Assembly: GCF_016406325.1 (NCBI RefSeq)
Contig: NZ_CP066370.1
Span: forward strand, 2,666,001 to 2,730,000
DNA length: 64,000 nt
From: Shewanella putrefaciens
GTDB taxonomy: Bacteria; Pseudomonadota; Gammaproteobacteria; Enterobacterales; Shewanellaceae
Direction: 5' to 3'
Shown here one piece after another: positions 48,894 to 58,020 of this stretch; the stretch's first letter is position 1, and each line of letters begins with the position of its first letter. The translations under genes were made by a program, and so were the position numbers. The notes beneath the pieces were generated by a model that saw nothing but the letters and a program-made list of their open reading frames with translations, was not told the origin of the DNA and searched no databases.

Positions 48894-51140
48894 TTAAACT
48901 CGCAATCGCTTATTCACGGGAAGATCGCGGATCCTCTGTCCTGTCGCCGCAAAAATTGCATTGGTCAAACTCGGAGCAACGGGCGGCACACCCGGCTCCC
49001 CCACGCCTGCTGGCGCAGCATCGGACTCGATAATGATGATCTCCATATCAGGAGTTTGAGGGAGTCGCAGCAAAGGATAATCGTGGAAATTTGATTGAAG
49101 CACTTGGCCTTCTTTGTATGTGATTTCACCCATCAAGGCCAAGCTTAGACCAAAGATAATTGCGCCTTCGGTTTGTGATTTCACTCTATCAGGATTCACC
49201 ACAGTTCCCGCATCAATGGCAGCGATGGCATTAAGTACCTTAAGCTGTTTATCCTCACTCACTTCCACCCGCATGGCCACAGCGACCACACTCACAAAAC
49301 TGCGGTGCACGGCAAAACCCCAGCCCTGATGTTTGCCCGCCTTAGGCGCCTTGGCTTGAGCCTGTTCGACGGCATTAATGACGTTTAAATAACGATCTAT
49401 ATCCACCGGATGGCGATTTAAGTCTTCACCGTAGTTACCATATTTAAAGCCTTGGTTATCAAAGGTCTCACGCCTTGATTGCCCAAGTAAGCTGCGCCAC
49501 ATATCGGGACAAGACATCTGAGCTCTGTGAGCCATTTCATCGACAAAGCTACCGACACTAAAACCATGCTGAATATTACACACAGAGCGCATCCAACCTA
49601 TGCGGCTATGCGCCTGCGCTTTTACCGCTTCGTATCTTAAGTGCGGCAAAGCAAAGGGTACGTCCACAAAACCTAAATCTAACTCACCGTCAGAGGGATA
49701 TTCGACGCCTTCGGCAAAGGTTGAACTGATCGATGGGAATCCAGTCCGAGCTAAAAGCGCAGTCGGTTTATTGTTAGCATCGAACAGCACCTGATAGGAC
49801 TGGGCGCTTATAGCATGGTAATAACCGTTTTGGATTTCATCCTCGCGGCTCCAACTCACCTTAATTGGACGCTTAAACTGCTTTGATAACAACGCGGCTT
49901 CGACACTAAAATCAGGCTTTGCTTTTCGTCCAAATCCACCACCTAATAATGTGACGTGAACTTTTACGGTATCCTCTTCAATCCCCAGTGCTGCGGCCAC
50001 GCTTTGTTGAGTGCTTTGTGGGTTTTGAGTTGAAGCCCAAACTTCACATTCCTTTGCCGTCACATTGGCCGTTGCAACTGGCGGTTCCATTGGTGAATGA
50101 ATTAAGTAGGGCACGGTATAAACCGCCTTTAATGTATTCGCTTCGGGCCAATTTTTGACCTCATCGCCAACTTGACGCACCACTTTACCGCCTTGCTGTA
50201 CTCGCTCGACTAACGCCTTTAAATAAAGTGTCGAATCGTGCTGACTGTTGTCGACCTGAGTCCAAGTGATATTTAATGCTTTGCGGCCTTTAAAGGCACT
50301 CCAAGTGTTGGTAGCGATAACCGCAACGCCGCCTAAAGCTTGAAACCCGGGGGCGCCCTTAGGGATAGGCAAACGATACACATCCACGACTCCGGCCACG
50401 TTGCGCGCTGCGGTATCATCCAAACTTGCAACATCGCTCCCAAGCACGGGCGGACGCATGATGCTGGCGTAGAGCATGCCGTCGAGTTTGATATCGTAAC
50501 CATAAATTGCGCTACCGCTTAACATGGCATCCATATCAACGATTTGGCGGGATGCGCCAATCTGCTTGAAATCTTTAATCTCTTTAAAGGTTAATGACTC
50601 AACGGCAGGTACTGGCAGCGCTGATGCCGCTAACGCTAACTCGCCAAACTTGGCCGAGCGGCCCGTTTTAGCATGCAGCACTTTATGGCTGGCGGTATGC
50701 ACCTCGCTCACGGGGACTTTCCAGCGCGCGGCTGCGGCTTGCTCTAGCATGGTTCTTGCCATCGCCCCCATCTGGCGCATACAATCAAAATTATCGCGAA
50801 TACTGCGGCTACCATCGGTATTCTGGCTGCCATAACGCTTATCGCCTAGCCCCTGTACTGGGACGATTTTATCCCAATCCGCTTCTAACTCTTCGGCTAA
50901 GACTTGCAGAATACCCGTTCTGATCCCCTGTCCCATCTCGGAGCGATGGCAAGTGAGGTACACTTTGTTATCCTCACCTATGGCAATAAATAGATTCAGC
51001 CGCGCTTCTTTATTCTGTGCCAGCGCCATGGGGCTCCAAGTTAGTCCACTCGCCCCTAATGCAAGTCCGCCCCCTACTGCGCCAAACAGTTTTAACACGT
51101 CGCGGCGGCTTAAATTTTCTACGGCAGTAAAAGTACTCAT
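48894..51140 (-). CDS. Isoquinoline 1-oxidoreductase beta-type molybdopterin subunit
   Basis: A 748-residue large subunit of the xanthine-dehydrogenase family. It has a Tat signal SRRDVLKLFG followed by a hydrophobic stretch ending SPMALAQ. Pterin-binding segments include LLGGGFGRKAKPDFSVEAAL, and the catalytic-Glu motif is GVGEPGVPP near the C terminus. It is of the IorB type, which oxidises aldehydes or N-heterocycles with water as oxygen donor at the periplasmic face. The frame extends to 51200, but the ATG at 51140 has GGAGG six bases away and starts two codons before the Tat-region sequence. No haem subunit lies beside it. The substrate is unknown. Confidence 0.88.
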   Translation of the reverse strand: MSTFTAVENLSRRDVLKLFGAVGGGLALGASGLTWSPMALAQNKEARLNLFIAIGEDNKVYLTCHRSEMGQGIRTGILQVLAEELEADWDKIVPVQGLGDKRYGSQNTDGSRSIRDNFDCMRQMGAMARTMLEQAAAARWKVPVSEVHTASHKVLHAKTGRSAKFGELALAASALPVPAVESLTFKEIKDFKQIGASRQIVDMDAMLSGSAIYGYDIKLDGMLYASIMRPPVLGSDVASLDDTAARNVAGVVDVYRLPIPKGAPGFQALGGVAVIATNTWSAFKGRKALNITWTQVDNSQHDSTLYLKALVERVQQGGKVVRQVGDEVKNWPEANTLKAVYTVPYLIHSPMEPPVATANVTAKECEVWASTQNPQSTQQSVAAALGIEEDTVKVHVTLLGGGFGRKAKPDFSVEAALLSKQFKRPIKVSWSREDEIQNGYYHAISAQSYQVLFDANNKPTALLARTGFPSISSTFAEGVEYPSDGELDLGFVDVPFALPHLRYEAVKAQAHSRIGWMRSVCNIQHGFSVGSFVDEMAHRAQMSCPDMWRSLLGQSRRETFDNQGFKYGNYGEDLNRHPVDIDRYLNVINAVEQAQAKAPKAGKHQGWGFAVHRSFVSVVAVAMRVEVSEDKQLKVLNAIAAIDAGTVVNPDRVKSQTEGAIIFGLSLALMGEITYKEGQVLQSNFHDYPLLRLPQTPDMEIIIIESDAAPAGVGEPGVPPVAPSLTNAIFAATGQRIRDLPVNKRLRV

Positions 51141-51141
51141 A

Positions 51142-51645
51142 TTAGCCCTCCTGTTTGGCATAGTGTTGCAGCGCCGCTTTAATGCGTGGGTAGGTGCCAC
51201 AGCGGCAGAGATTACCCGACATGGCTGAGTTGATTTGTTCCTCTGTAGGTTTAGGATGCTGCGCCACTAACGCCGCAGCCGACATCAGTTGTCCCGCCTG
51301 ACAATAGCCGCACTGGGGCACGTTATGTTCGGCCCAAGCATTTTTAAGCTTTTGATTATCAAGCCCTTCAATCGTTGTTAGTTGTTTACCTTGAGCTTGC
51401 CCTAGGCTGGTTAAGCAAGCTCGAACGGGTTGGCCGTCTAAATGCACAGTGCAAGCACCACATAGCCCTGCTCCGCAGCCATATTTAGTGCCTGTTAACC
51501 CTAAAATATCCCGTAGTGCCCACAGAATTGGCATCTTAGGATCGGCATCTAAAGTAAATGATTTACCGTTAATAGAAAGTGTTTGGGTGGAAGCGGCGGT
51601 ACTGGCTTCCTTGATAATTGCAGTGGTTGATAATACTTCTGCCAT
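51142..51645 (-). CDS. (2Fe-2S)-binding small subunit (IorA-type)
   Basis: A 167-residue subunit with two 2Fe-2S domains. The plant-ferredoxin-type cluster ligands are in [14 protein letters not shown] (with the later Cys in RACLTSL). The all-helical domain ligands are in [11 protein letters not shown] and [10 protein letters not shown]. It has no signal of its own and would be exported folded with the Tat-tagged large subunit encoded immediately downstream. It moves electrons from the molybdenum centre to an unidentified acceptor. Confidence 0.93.
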   Translation of the reverse strand: MAEVLSTTAIIKEASTAASTQTLSINGKSFTLDADPKMPILWALRDILGLTGTKYGCGAGLCGACTVHLDGQPVRACLTSLGQAQGKQLTTIEGLDNQKLKNAWAEHNVPQCGYCQAGQLMSAAALVAQHPKPTEEQINSAMSGNLCRCGTYPRIKAALQHYAKQEG

Positions 51646-51648
51646 AAC

Positions 51649-52323
51649 TCACTCCTTAAGTGCCAACCACGACGCAAGATCGGCTTGGGTATCAATATCA
51701 ATTGCGGCGCGGGGTAGTGTTATAGCGACTAACGCTCCCCGCTGTGCCTGTTGTTTTAAAATAGATTTAGCCCCGCGATCGCCACTCAAGTGAGTGAACA
51801 GCGGTAATGTAGAGGCATTAAAAATAGCAGGTACGCCTACATCATCCAAATAATGGGCGGCAACATCTTTGCCGGTTTTAAGCCATGTCAAAATCAGTTG
51901 TCGATAATCATCAACACTCAAGGCCACTTGGTCCGCGAGAGTCAACAGCATGGCATCAAAGCCTTGCTCCTTGGCATAACTTGCCGCCAAACTCACTGAG
52001 GATGCTAGGCCCATTTGCCACTGCGGATTAACTAAAATATCAAAGGGTTGGTGAGATTTAAGCTCGGCTAACAATGGCTGCAATATATGCCGATGAGCAC
52101 CGAGTATGATTAACAAATGCGCTTGGCGATCCAAACCTAAATCTTGGCAATTAAGCTGCTGTAAACGCGCAACATGAGTGTTAATGATGGTTTGTTCGCA
52201 AGTTTCAGTCGCACTATGTGATGGTAGAAGCTGCGCTAACTTAACCCCTTCAAAACGCTGACTTTCACCTGCCGCAAGGACCACGATAAGAAGCCGTTTA
52301 TCCAGTAACCTCACAGGTGTCAT
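51649..52323 (-). CDS. Molybdenum-cofactor nucleotidyltransferase (MocA/MobA-like)
   Basis: A 224-residue nucleotidyltransferase with the N-terminal motif IVVLAAGESQRFEGVK (family LAAGxSxRxGxxK, with inserted residues), then LLTLADQVALSVDDY (DQP-like divalent-metal site with Val for Pro) and HLSGDRGAKSILKQQ. MocA attaches CMP to molybdopterin, forming the MCD cofactor of IorB-type enzymes. The departures from consensus are mild. It overlaps xdhC by one base and precedes the small subunit by three. Confidence 0.85.
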   Translation of the reverse strand: MTPVRLLDKRLLIVVLAAGESQRFEGVKLAQLLPSHSATETCEQTIINTHVARLQQLNCQDLGLDRQAHLLIILGAHRHILQPLLAELKSHQPFDILVNPQWQMGLASSVSLAASYAKEQGFDAMLLTLADQVALSVDDYRQLILTWLKTGKDVAAHYLDDVGVPAIFNASTLPLFTHLSGDRGAKSILKQQAQRGALVAITLPRAAIDIDTQADLASWLALKE

Positions 52324-53339
52324 TAACCCATAATCTCATCAAGTTGTTTCAGTGTTGCTCCATGTAGCACACCGTGACATTGAGCTAAAATACTTAAAGC
52401 AATGGCGCTCGGTAACTCACCGCCAAGCGCCAGACCCGCGGGGGCCGAAAACACCCCAGAAAACGATTGTGCAGATAAACCTGCCATCGCCAGTACTTTA
52501 TCCCGCCGGTGGGCAGGCCCAAGCAATGCCACATAATCCAGTGAATAAGGTTGAATAGCCTTTAATACTGCAGCATCTAAGCCCAGGTTATGGTTTATCA
52601 CCACAGCGCAGTCTAGTTGAGCGATAACATTGGCAGCAAGTTCACCCACGGCTTGTTTGATGATATGAGCATGGGGAAAATCTGCCGCTCTAGCGTAAGC
52701 AGTACGGCCATCGATAACGGTAACTTGCCAGCCTAATGAATGGGCAATCGCAGCGATAGGTTTAGCATCAATACCGCCACCAAAAATCCCAATATGGAAT
52801 CGGGGCCTCAGGGGAATAACTAGGGTGTCATTTGACTCTTGTTTCACAATCTTTGATTTAGCAAAATCGCTTATCGGAAATGGCGCAGCATCTGCGGAAT
52901 AGAAACGTGCTTGATACTGCCGCGCATCAGTTCCAGATGCGACTAAAGGCAATTGATAATATCCCGATTGCCCATGACGAAATGCATGAACAAGGTCAAT
53001 CAAACCTAGATCATGATTTTCTTTTAAAAGCGGGATCAACATGATATCGACTATGCCGCCACAGCCGAGTCGATAACTGGCATCAGACTCATCACTCGCA
53101 TCATAGGTGACACACATCACTTGCTTCGTCTGCATCGCATTTTGAGCATATCGGCGCAAATCCGCTTCTAAACATCCACCACTTAAAATGCCCGCCCCTT
53201 GGCCAAACTCATGGAACAGCATCATGGCGCCAGGTTTACGGTAAGCGGAACCTTGAACATGAGTGATAACAGCAAGCACCCAAGCGTCATCCGCAAGTGG
53301 TAACCAATGTTCAAGTAAATCTTCGATTTGGTGATCCAT
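52323..53339 (-). CDS. XdhC/CoxI family Mo-hydroxylase maturation protein
   Basis: A 338-residue protein with the N-terminal XdhC/CoxI motif WVLAVITHVQGSAYRKPGAMMLF and LSGGCLEADL. The C-terminal Rossmann-like XdhC domain contains HIGIFGGGIDAKPIAAIAHSLGWQVTVID. XdhC binds and sulfurates the molybdenum cofactor and inserts it into the hydroxylase. The ATG at 53339 (GGAG nine bases before) is chosen over the one at 53384, which lacks a ribosome-binding site. It heads the xdhC-mocA-iorA-iorB-like operon. Confidence 0.88.
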   Translation of the reverse strand: MDHQIEDLLEHWLPLADDAWVLAVITHVQGSAYRKPGAMMLFHEFGQGAGILSGGCLEADLRRYAQNAMQTKQVMCVTYDASDESDASYRLGCGGIVDIMLIPLLKENHDLGLIDLVHAFRHGQSGYYQLPLVASGTDARQYQARFYSADAAPFPISDFAKSKIVKQESNDTLVIPLRPRFHIGIFGGGIDAKPIAAIAHSLGWQVTVIDGRTAYARAADFPHAHIIKQAVGELAANVIAQLDCAVVINHNLGLDAAVLKAIQPYSLDYVALLGPAHRRDKVLAMAGLSAQSFSGVFSAPAGLALGGELPSAIALSILAQCHGVLHGATLKQLDEIMG

Positions 53340-53533
53340 CCGTAATGACTCCAAGAGGTTAGGATTATCAAGCGCAAAAAACATAAACCAAACGACTGTT
53401 AATTATTAGGTAACCCCAATAGATTAAAAAATCGATACGACCAAGTTAACAAAGGCGCCCTCGCTTTGAAAGGGATAATAGATTGCAGAAGGAGTAAAAG
53501 GTGAAGATGACGTTAAAAAGACATAAAGACGTA

Positions 53534-53560
53534 TGCGAGTGGTTGCCACTCGCAACTTTT
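53534..53560. terminator. GC-rich hairpin between xdhC-type gene and hydrolase
   Basis: GCGAGTGG (53535-53542) and CCACTCGC (53546-53553) around TTG, followed on the plus strand by AACTTTTAG. It lies just after the stop of the minus-strand hydrolase gene, so it most likely serves that gene although the T-run there is poor. Confidence 0.5.
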
Positions 53561-53580
53561 AGATATACCAACGAAAACCA

Positions 53581-54225
53581 CTAAAGTAATAATTGATCCG
53601 CAACAAAAGGATTATGCTCACGTTCCTCGCCAAAGGTCGATAAAGGACCATGGCCCGGAATAAATTCTACATCAGCACCAAGAGGCCAAAGTTTTTCGGT
53701 GATCGAGTGAATTAAATCCTGATGATTTGATTGGGGGAAATCAGTGCGGCCGATAGAGCTTCTAAATAAAATATCCCCCACCCACGCCAACTTAGATTGG
53801 GCCGAATAAAAGGCAATATGGCCAGGCGTATGCCCAGGGCAATGCAGCACAGATAAACTTTGCTCGCCCACTTTAACAATATCGCCATCCTGCAGATATT
53901 GTGCCGGTTCAAAAGCATCGCAATGGGGAAATCCGAAATTTTGGCTTTGCTTAGGTAAGTTATCAATCCAAAACTTATCGGCGATATGCGGACCAATAAT
54001 CGGAATATTAGCTGATTGAGCAAGAGACTTAGCCCCACCGACATGGTCAATATGCCCATGGGTGAGCAGGATTTTCTCAAGAGTCAACCCGCGTTTTGCT
54101 ACCTCGGCTTGAATACGATCTATGTTTCCACCGGGATCCACGACAGCAGCGAGTTTAGTTTTTTCACACCAGATTAAACTGCAATTTTGCTGGAAAGGTG
54201 TCACTGGAATAATTTGATACTTCAT
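53581..54225 (-). CDS. GloB-like (YcbL-type) metallo-beta-lactamase-fold hydrolase
   Basis: A 214-residue glyoxalase-II-like hydrolase. It starts VTPFQQNCSLIWCE, a YcbL signature. Metal ligands are in THGHIDHVGGA, HCPGHTPGHIAFY, VGDILFRSSIGRTDFP and the final PGHG. YcbL-type enzymes hydrolyse thioesters such as S-lactoylglutathione, with other substrates possible. It is monocistronic. Confidence 0.9.
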   Translation of the reverse strand: MKYQIIPVTPFQQNCSLIWCEKTKLAAVVDPGGNIDRIQAEVAKRGLTLEKILLTHGHIDHVGGAKSLAQSANIPIIGPHIADKFWIDNLPKQSQNFGFPHCDAFEPAQYLQDGDIVKVGEQSLSVLHCPGHTPGHIAFYSAQSKLAWVGDILFRSSIGRTDFPQSNHQDLIHSITEKLWPLGADVEFIPGHGPLSTFGEEREHNPFVADQLLL

Positions 54226-54406
54226 AGCTTCAATCTCGTGTTATCCATAAGCGATAGATTACGCTAAGTCCTTTATCTTGGCTCAATTTTTTATAATAAA
54301 AATTGATCTTAACCAAAAGCCAACAAAATAATCCTAACTTGCGGGAGAACGACTTTTGTATACAATCGTCAAGAAAACTCAGCGCCCTTAGCCCATAGGT
54401 AGATTG

Positions 54407-55696
54407 ATGAAACCCGATATAGTTCTTGCTGGTGTGCTCGCCAAAAAACACACGTTTACCTTACCCCTGAATTATCAGCATCCAATTGCAGAACAAATCA
54501 AAGTATTTGCCAGAGAATTGTGTAGCCCTGAAAACAAAGATAAAAAGTTACCTTATATCGTATTTTTCCAAGGCGGCCCAGGATTTGGCGCAATGCGCCC
54601 TACCAGCAACAGCGGCTGGATCCGCCGCGCATTAAAAGAATATCGCGTGTTATTACTCGATCAGCGCGGCACAGGCTTATCAACGCCAATTAACTACCAG
54701 AGTCTCAAACACTTAGACCCAATGGCACAAGCAAATTATCTAAGCCACTTTAGGGCGGACAATATTATCCGTGATGCTGAAGCCATTCGCGCGCAGCTTT
54801 GTCCGGCAGATAAATGGGCGATTCTAGGCCAAAGTTTTGGTGGTTTCTGCGTCCTACATTATTTAAGCACCGCACCTCAAGGCGTTAGCGAAGCCTATAT
54901 CACAGGTGGTATTCCATCATTGACTCGTCCTGCCGATGATGTCTATCTGGCGACTTATCAACGCGTACTAACGAAGAATAAACAATTCTTTTATCGTTTC
55001 CACGACGCCCAGCATTTAGTCACTCGCTTAGCAAAACACTTAATTGAAAAGGAAGTGTATTTAGCCACAGGGGAACGCTTAACCGTTGAAATGCTACAAC
55101 TACTTGGCATCCATCTCGGAATGGAGCAAGGTCCAGAATCGGTCTACTATCTGCTTGAGCAAGCACTGATCAACACGCCGTCAGGGACTGAGGTTAATCC
55201 CTTGTTTTTAAATCATTTTGGTCAGATGCTCGACTACAATACTAATCCAATTTTTGCCCTCTTACATGAGGCTATCTACTGCCAACACTCAGCCTCACAG
55301 TGGTCCGCGCACAGGGTAAGGCAGCAATTCCCCGCCTTTAATTATCAAGTAGGCAAACCTTTCCTATTCACTGGAGAGATGATTTATCCTTGGATGTTCG
55401 ACCAATTTAGTCATTTAACGCCACTTAAAACGGCGGCAGAAATACTGGCTTATAAATCCGACTGGCCCACACTTTACAACCTCGAACAACTGGCACAAAA
55501 CCGCGTCCCTGTCGCTGCGGCGATTTATAGCGAGGATATGTTTGTCGACATGCAATACAGCTTAGAAACGGCACAACAAATCGGACAACTAAAATACTGG
55601 TTAACCTCCGAATACGAACATAATGGCATCCGTATGGACGGTGAACATATTCTGGATAAATTAATCAATCTAAATCGAGGAGAAATCTTGAGGTAA
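54407..55696 (+). CDS. Proline iminopeptidase-family alpha/beta hydrolase
   Basis: A 429-residue S33 peptidase of the larger Pap type. The oxyanion segment is FFQGGPGFGAMRP, then LLLDQRGTGLSTP, and the nucleophile elbow is GQSFGGFCVLHYL. The catalytic His lies near the C-terminal SEYEHNGIR. A helical cap fills about 195-320. It removes N-terminal proline from peptides in the cytoplasm. The frame starts with a TTG at 54404; the ATG at 54407 is preferred. Confidence 0.9.
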   Translation: MKPDIVLAGVLAKKHTFTLPLNYQHPIAEQIKVFARELCSPENKDKKLPYIVFFQGGPGFGAMRPTSNSGWIRRALKEYRVLLLDQRGTGLSTPINYQSLKHLDPMAQANYLSHFRADNIIRDAEAIRAQLCPADKWAILGQSFGGFCVLHYLSTAPQGVSEAYITGGIPSLTRPADDVYLATYQRVLTKNKQFFYRFHDAQHLVTRLAKHLIEKEVYLATGERLTVEMLQLLGIHLGMEQGPESVYYLLEQALINTPSGTEVNPLFLNHFGQMLDYNTNPIFALLHEAIYCQHSASQWSAHRVRQQFPAFNYQVGKPFLFTGEMIYPWMFDQFSHLTPLKTAAEILAYKSDWPTLYNLEQLAQNRVPVAAAIYSEDMFVDMQYSLETAQQIGQLKYWLTSEYEHNGIRMDGEHILDKLINLNRGEILR

Positions 55697-55800
55697 AAGT
55701 CCATTTTAAGGGTTAATTAAGTCAGAACTGGCATTGTATCCACGCTCCTAATCTAAATGGGAGTGGTTTTGGCTACAATGTTTTACGACCAATTTCCGTA

Positions 55801-55832
55801 AGAGTAAACTCCATTGGTTTACTCTTTTTTTT
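55801..55832 (+). terminator. Terminator of the iminopeptidase gene
   Basis: AGAGTAAAC (55801-55809) and GTTTACTCT (55817-55825) with a seven-base loop, ending in a run of T residues. It is about 105 bases after the gene. Confidence 0.85.
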
Positions 55833-55840
55833 GCAAAAAA

Positions 55841-55866
55841 ATGCACTCACCAAAGAGTGAGTGCAT
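55841..55866 (-). terminator. Terminator of the ene-reductase operon
   Basis: ATGCACTCAC (55841-55850) and GTGAGTGCAT (55857-55866) with a six-base loop. On the minus strand the stem is followed by six T residues. It sits back to back with the plus-strand terminator at 55801. Confidence 0.88.
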
Positions 55867-55916
55867 ACCATATTGGTAAAAAAATACAGGGAAATGAGTG
55901 ATAAATAGCCTTAAAT

Positions 55917-56300
55917 CTAGCGTTTCATCGCTGGATAAGTAAACTCATGGCATTGATTACAATAAACTTTACTTTCTTTATGTTCCTGATGACAGTAAGT
56001 ACAAGGCAAATCAGTACCGTAATGTAAACTGTCATGTGGGTTCGGCTCGACCGAATGCCCCGCGTCTTCGGGTCGCTGAGTCAGTTTAGCCACATCCTGA
56101 GGAGAACCATGGCAGTTAGCGCACACTGCAGCGTCAGGTATGGTCTTACGCTTTACATCACCATGACAGGCAGTACAGTCGACCTGACCATTCTCACTTG
56201 TCATCACATCCTTATGATAATCCTTAATATTCATCGCATTTGTTGTTATTGGCAGTATCAATATACAACCAAGTAAAAGTGTATATAAGGGTTTTAACAT
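55917..56300 (-). CDS. Periplasmic tetrahaem cytochrome c
   Basis: A 127-residue exported cytochrome. A signal peptide of about 22 residues is followed by exactly four CxxCH haem sites: CTACH (42-46), CANCH (60-64), CTYCH (100-104) and CNQCH (114-118). Extra histidines between them are available as distal ligands. The size and spacing resemble the tetrahaem domain fused to flavocytochrome c fumarate reductase, but here it is a separate protein. It should carry electrons, probably from CymA-type quinol dehydrogenase, to the flavoprotein encoded two genes upstream. The ATG at 56300 follows AGGAAGAG; an upstream ATG at 56336 lacks a better site. Last gene of the operon. Confidence 0.93.
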   Translation of the reverse strand: MLKPLYTLLLGCILILPITTNAMNIKDYHKDVMTSENGQVDCTACHGDVKRKTIPDAAVCANCHGSPQDVAKLTQRPEDAGHSVEPNPHDSLHYGTDLPCTYCHQEHKESKVYCNQCHEFTYPAMKR

Positions 56301-56342
56301 CAGACTCTTCCTATAGCGGGGCATGCAGCCCCGCATAACATA

Positions 56343-57980
56343 TTAATAGTTTGCGATAAATTCAGTTGAAGTTTGGATATCAGGCGTAAATGGGCGATCT
56401 TGAGCTACAAAAGGCACTTTTTCACGGTACGCCTTGTACATGGCTTCGGTCGCTTTACCTAAATGAAGATCTGGAGTAGCCAACTTACGTAAATCAATCG
56501 CTTGACTTGAATGCAGCAGCTCTAGACCGTAGATCACACGTGTGTTGTCAACAATCTGGATCAAATTGTCCGCAGCAAGCTTGAGGTTAGTGAAAGTATC
56601 TTCAATTCCCCCAGCAATTGAGATCCCATCAAATGACACTGGGGTCGCCAACTGTTTATTACGAACGTGCATATCTACAAACACTTTTTGAATCGCGCCA
56701 AAAGCATGACCATTATTACCTGGAGCACTTAAAAAACGGGGTAAGTTAGTAAAATGGTCATCAGATAAATGGATGGTGCGCATAACACTGTTATGGGATA
56801 CATGTGTCAGAGCGACACTCAAGTTTTGTACTGCCAATGCAACAGGCAAAGGTTCAAAGTTCGTGGTTGGAAACACACCACCTTGCCCTTCGACGATATA
56901 CTTAGCAACCTGTGGAAACTTCGCATACTCATTTGATGCGCCAACAATAACTGCAGGGTTATCATCCGAATGATTGATTTGAATATTTACCACATCATTC
57001 AATTCTGCTAACGCTTGTTCAGCACTGGCTAACGTGTATGCCGTTGTTCTGTAACTGAGTGGATCCTGCAAAGGACGTTCATCATTGAGTTGCCATAAAT
57101 AACTGCCATCTAACTGTTTTAGAATGTCATTTGTGCTGGCTTTAATATAAGGGAAAGGACGAATATCATTGGTTTGTGGTAAAAATGGTGCCACGTTACC
57201 ATTTAATCCCTCAAGGCTTAAACCAAATAGCGTTGGCGAGATAGAGAGTAATTGCTTGGCCTCACGGTAACCTTGCATCGCATAAGCGACTGAAAACGAA
57301 TTGTTAGACAGAATTGATAGTGCATCTTTACCCATAGGCACAAGTGGTGTAATTCCGGCATCCGCCATAGCATCTTTACTGCTAACACGTTGTCCTTTGT
57401 AGAATACTTCCCACTCACCTACCATAGCCAACCCGACATGGGATGAGAGCAAAATATCCGCTTCACCTACAGTACCGTGAGCGGGGATGACTGGCGTTAA
57501 CCCTTTGTTAAGGTATGCCTCATAGAGTTCAGCCACAACAGGTTGCACCCCTGTTTGTCCCGCGAGCATAGTATTTAAGCGTACCGCCAAGGCTAATCGA
57601 GTTAACCGAATCGGTGCAGCGTCACCGACGCCAGCACTATGGGCTCGAAAAGTGCTGTAGTTAAAGTTACGTGATGCCTCAAGTACTTCATCACTTAACT
57701 TGCCATTGGCATCAAATAACTTGTGATCTTTGTTCAAACCAACGCCAACAGTAAGACCATAAACAGGCTTACCTAAACGAGCAGCTTCCATCAACAAACT
57801 ATTAGCTTTAACGAGTTGAGTTTTCGCTTGAGATGCAATCTTGACTTTAGCGCCATCGGCGATTGCCCATGCTTGTTCTTGCGTTAAATGTTTACCATCG
57901 AGGACAACGTGCTCCATCGCTAAAGCACTCCCAGAGAGTAGACTTAAAGTAAGCGATGCCATCAACACTGATTTATTCAT
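56343..57980 (-). CDS. Exported aromatic-amino-acid ammonia-lyase homologue lacking the MIO triad
   Basis: A 545-residue HAL/PAL-superfamily protein with a cleavable signal peptide (1-21, ending GSALA), so it should be periplasmic; HAL enzymes are normally cytosolic. The conserved active-site Tyr is present (Tyr74 in VYGLTVGVG). The C-terminal GIEDTFTNLKLAADNL and LLHSSQAIDLR match HAL blocks. In place of GSVGASGDLAPL it reads GTVGEADILLSSH, so the Ala-Ser-Gly that cyclises to the electrophilic MIO group is replaced by Glu173-Ala174-Asp175 with one residue deleted. Known lyase chemistry therefore seems impossible. It may eliminate, hydrate or bind a different substrate. GGAG is seven bases before the ATG. 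Middle gene of the operon. Confidence 0.88.
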   Translation of the reverse strand: MNKSVLMASLTLSLLSGSALAMEHVVLDGKHLTQEQAWAIADGAKVKIASQAKTQLVKANSLLMEAARLGKPVYGLTVGVGLNKDHKLFDANGKLSDEVLEASRNFNYSTFRAHSAGVGDAAPIRLTRLALAVRLNTMLAGQTGVQPVVAELYEAYLNKGLTPVIPAHGTVGEADILLSSHVGLAMVGEWEVFYKGQRVSSKDAMADAGITPLVPMGKDALSILSNNSFSVAYAMQGYREAKQLLSISPTLFGLSLEGLNGNVAPFLPQTNDIRPFPYIKASTNDILKQLDGSYLWQLNDERPLQDPLSYRTTAYTLASAEQALAELNDVVNIQINHSDDNPAVIVGASNEYAKFPQVAKYIVEGQGGVFPTTNFEPLPVALAVQNLSVALTHVSHNSVMRTIHLSDDHFTNLPRFLSAPGNNGHAFGAIQKVFVDMHVRNKQLATPVSFDGISIAGGIEDTFTNLKLAADNLIQIVDNTRVIYGLELLHSSQAIDLRKLATPDLHLGKATEAMYKAYREKVPFVAQDRPFTPDIQTSTEFIANY

Positions 57981-58020
57981 TACCATTCTCCAATACATTG
58001 TAATTTTTAATAAAATCTAA

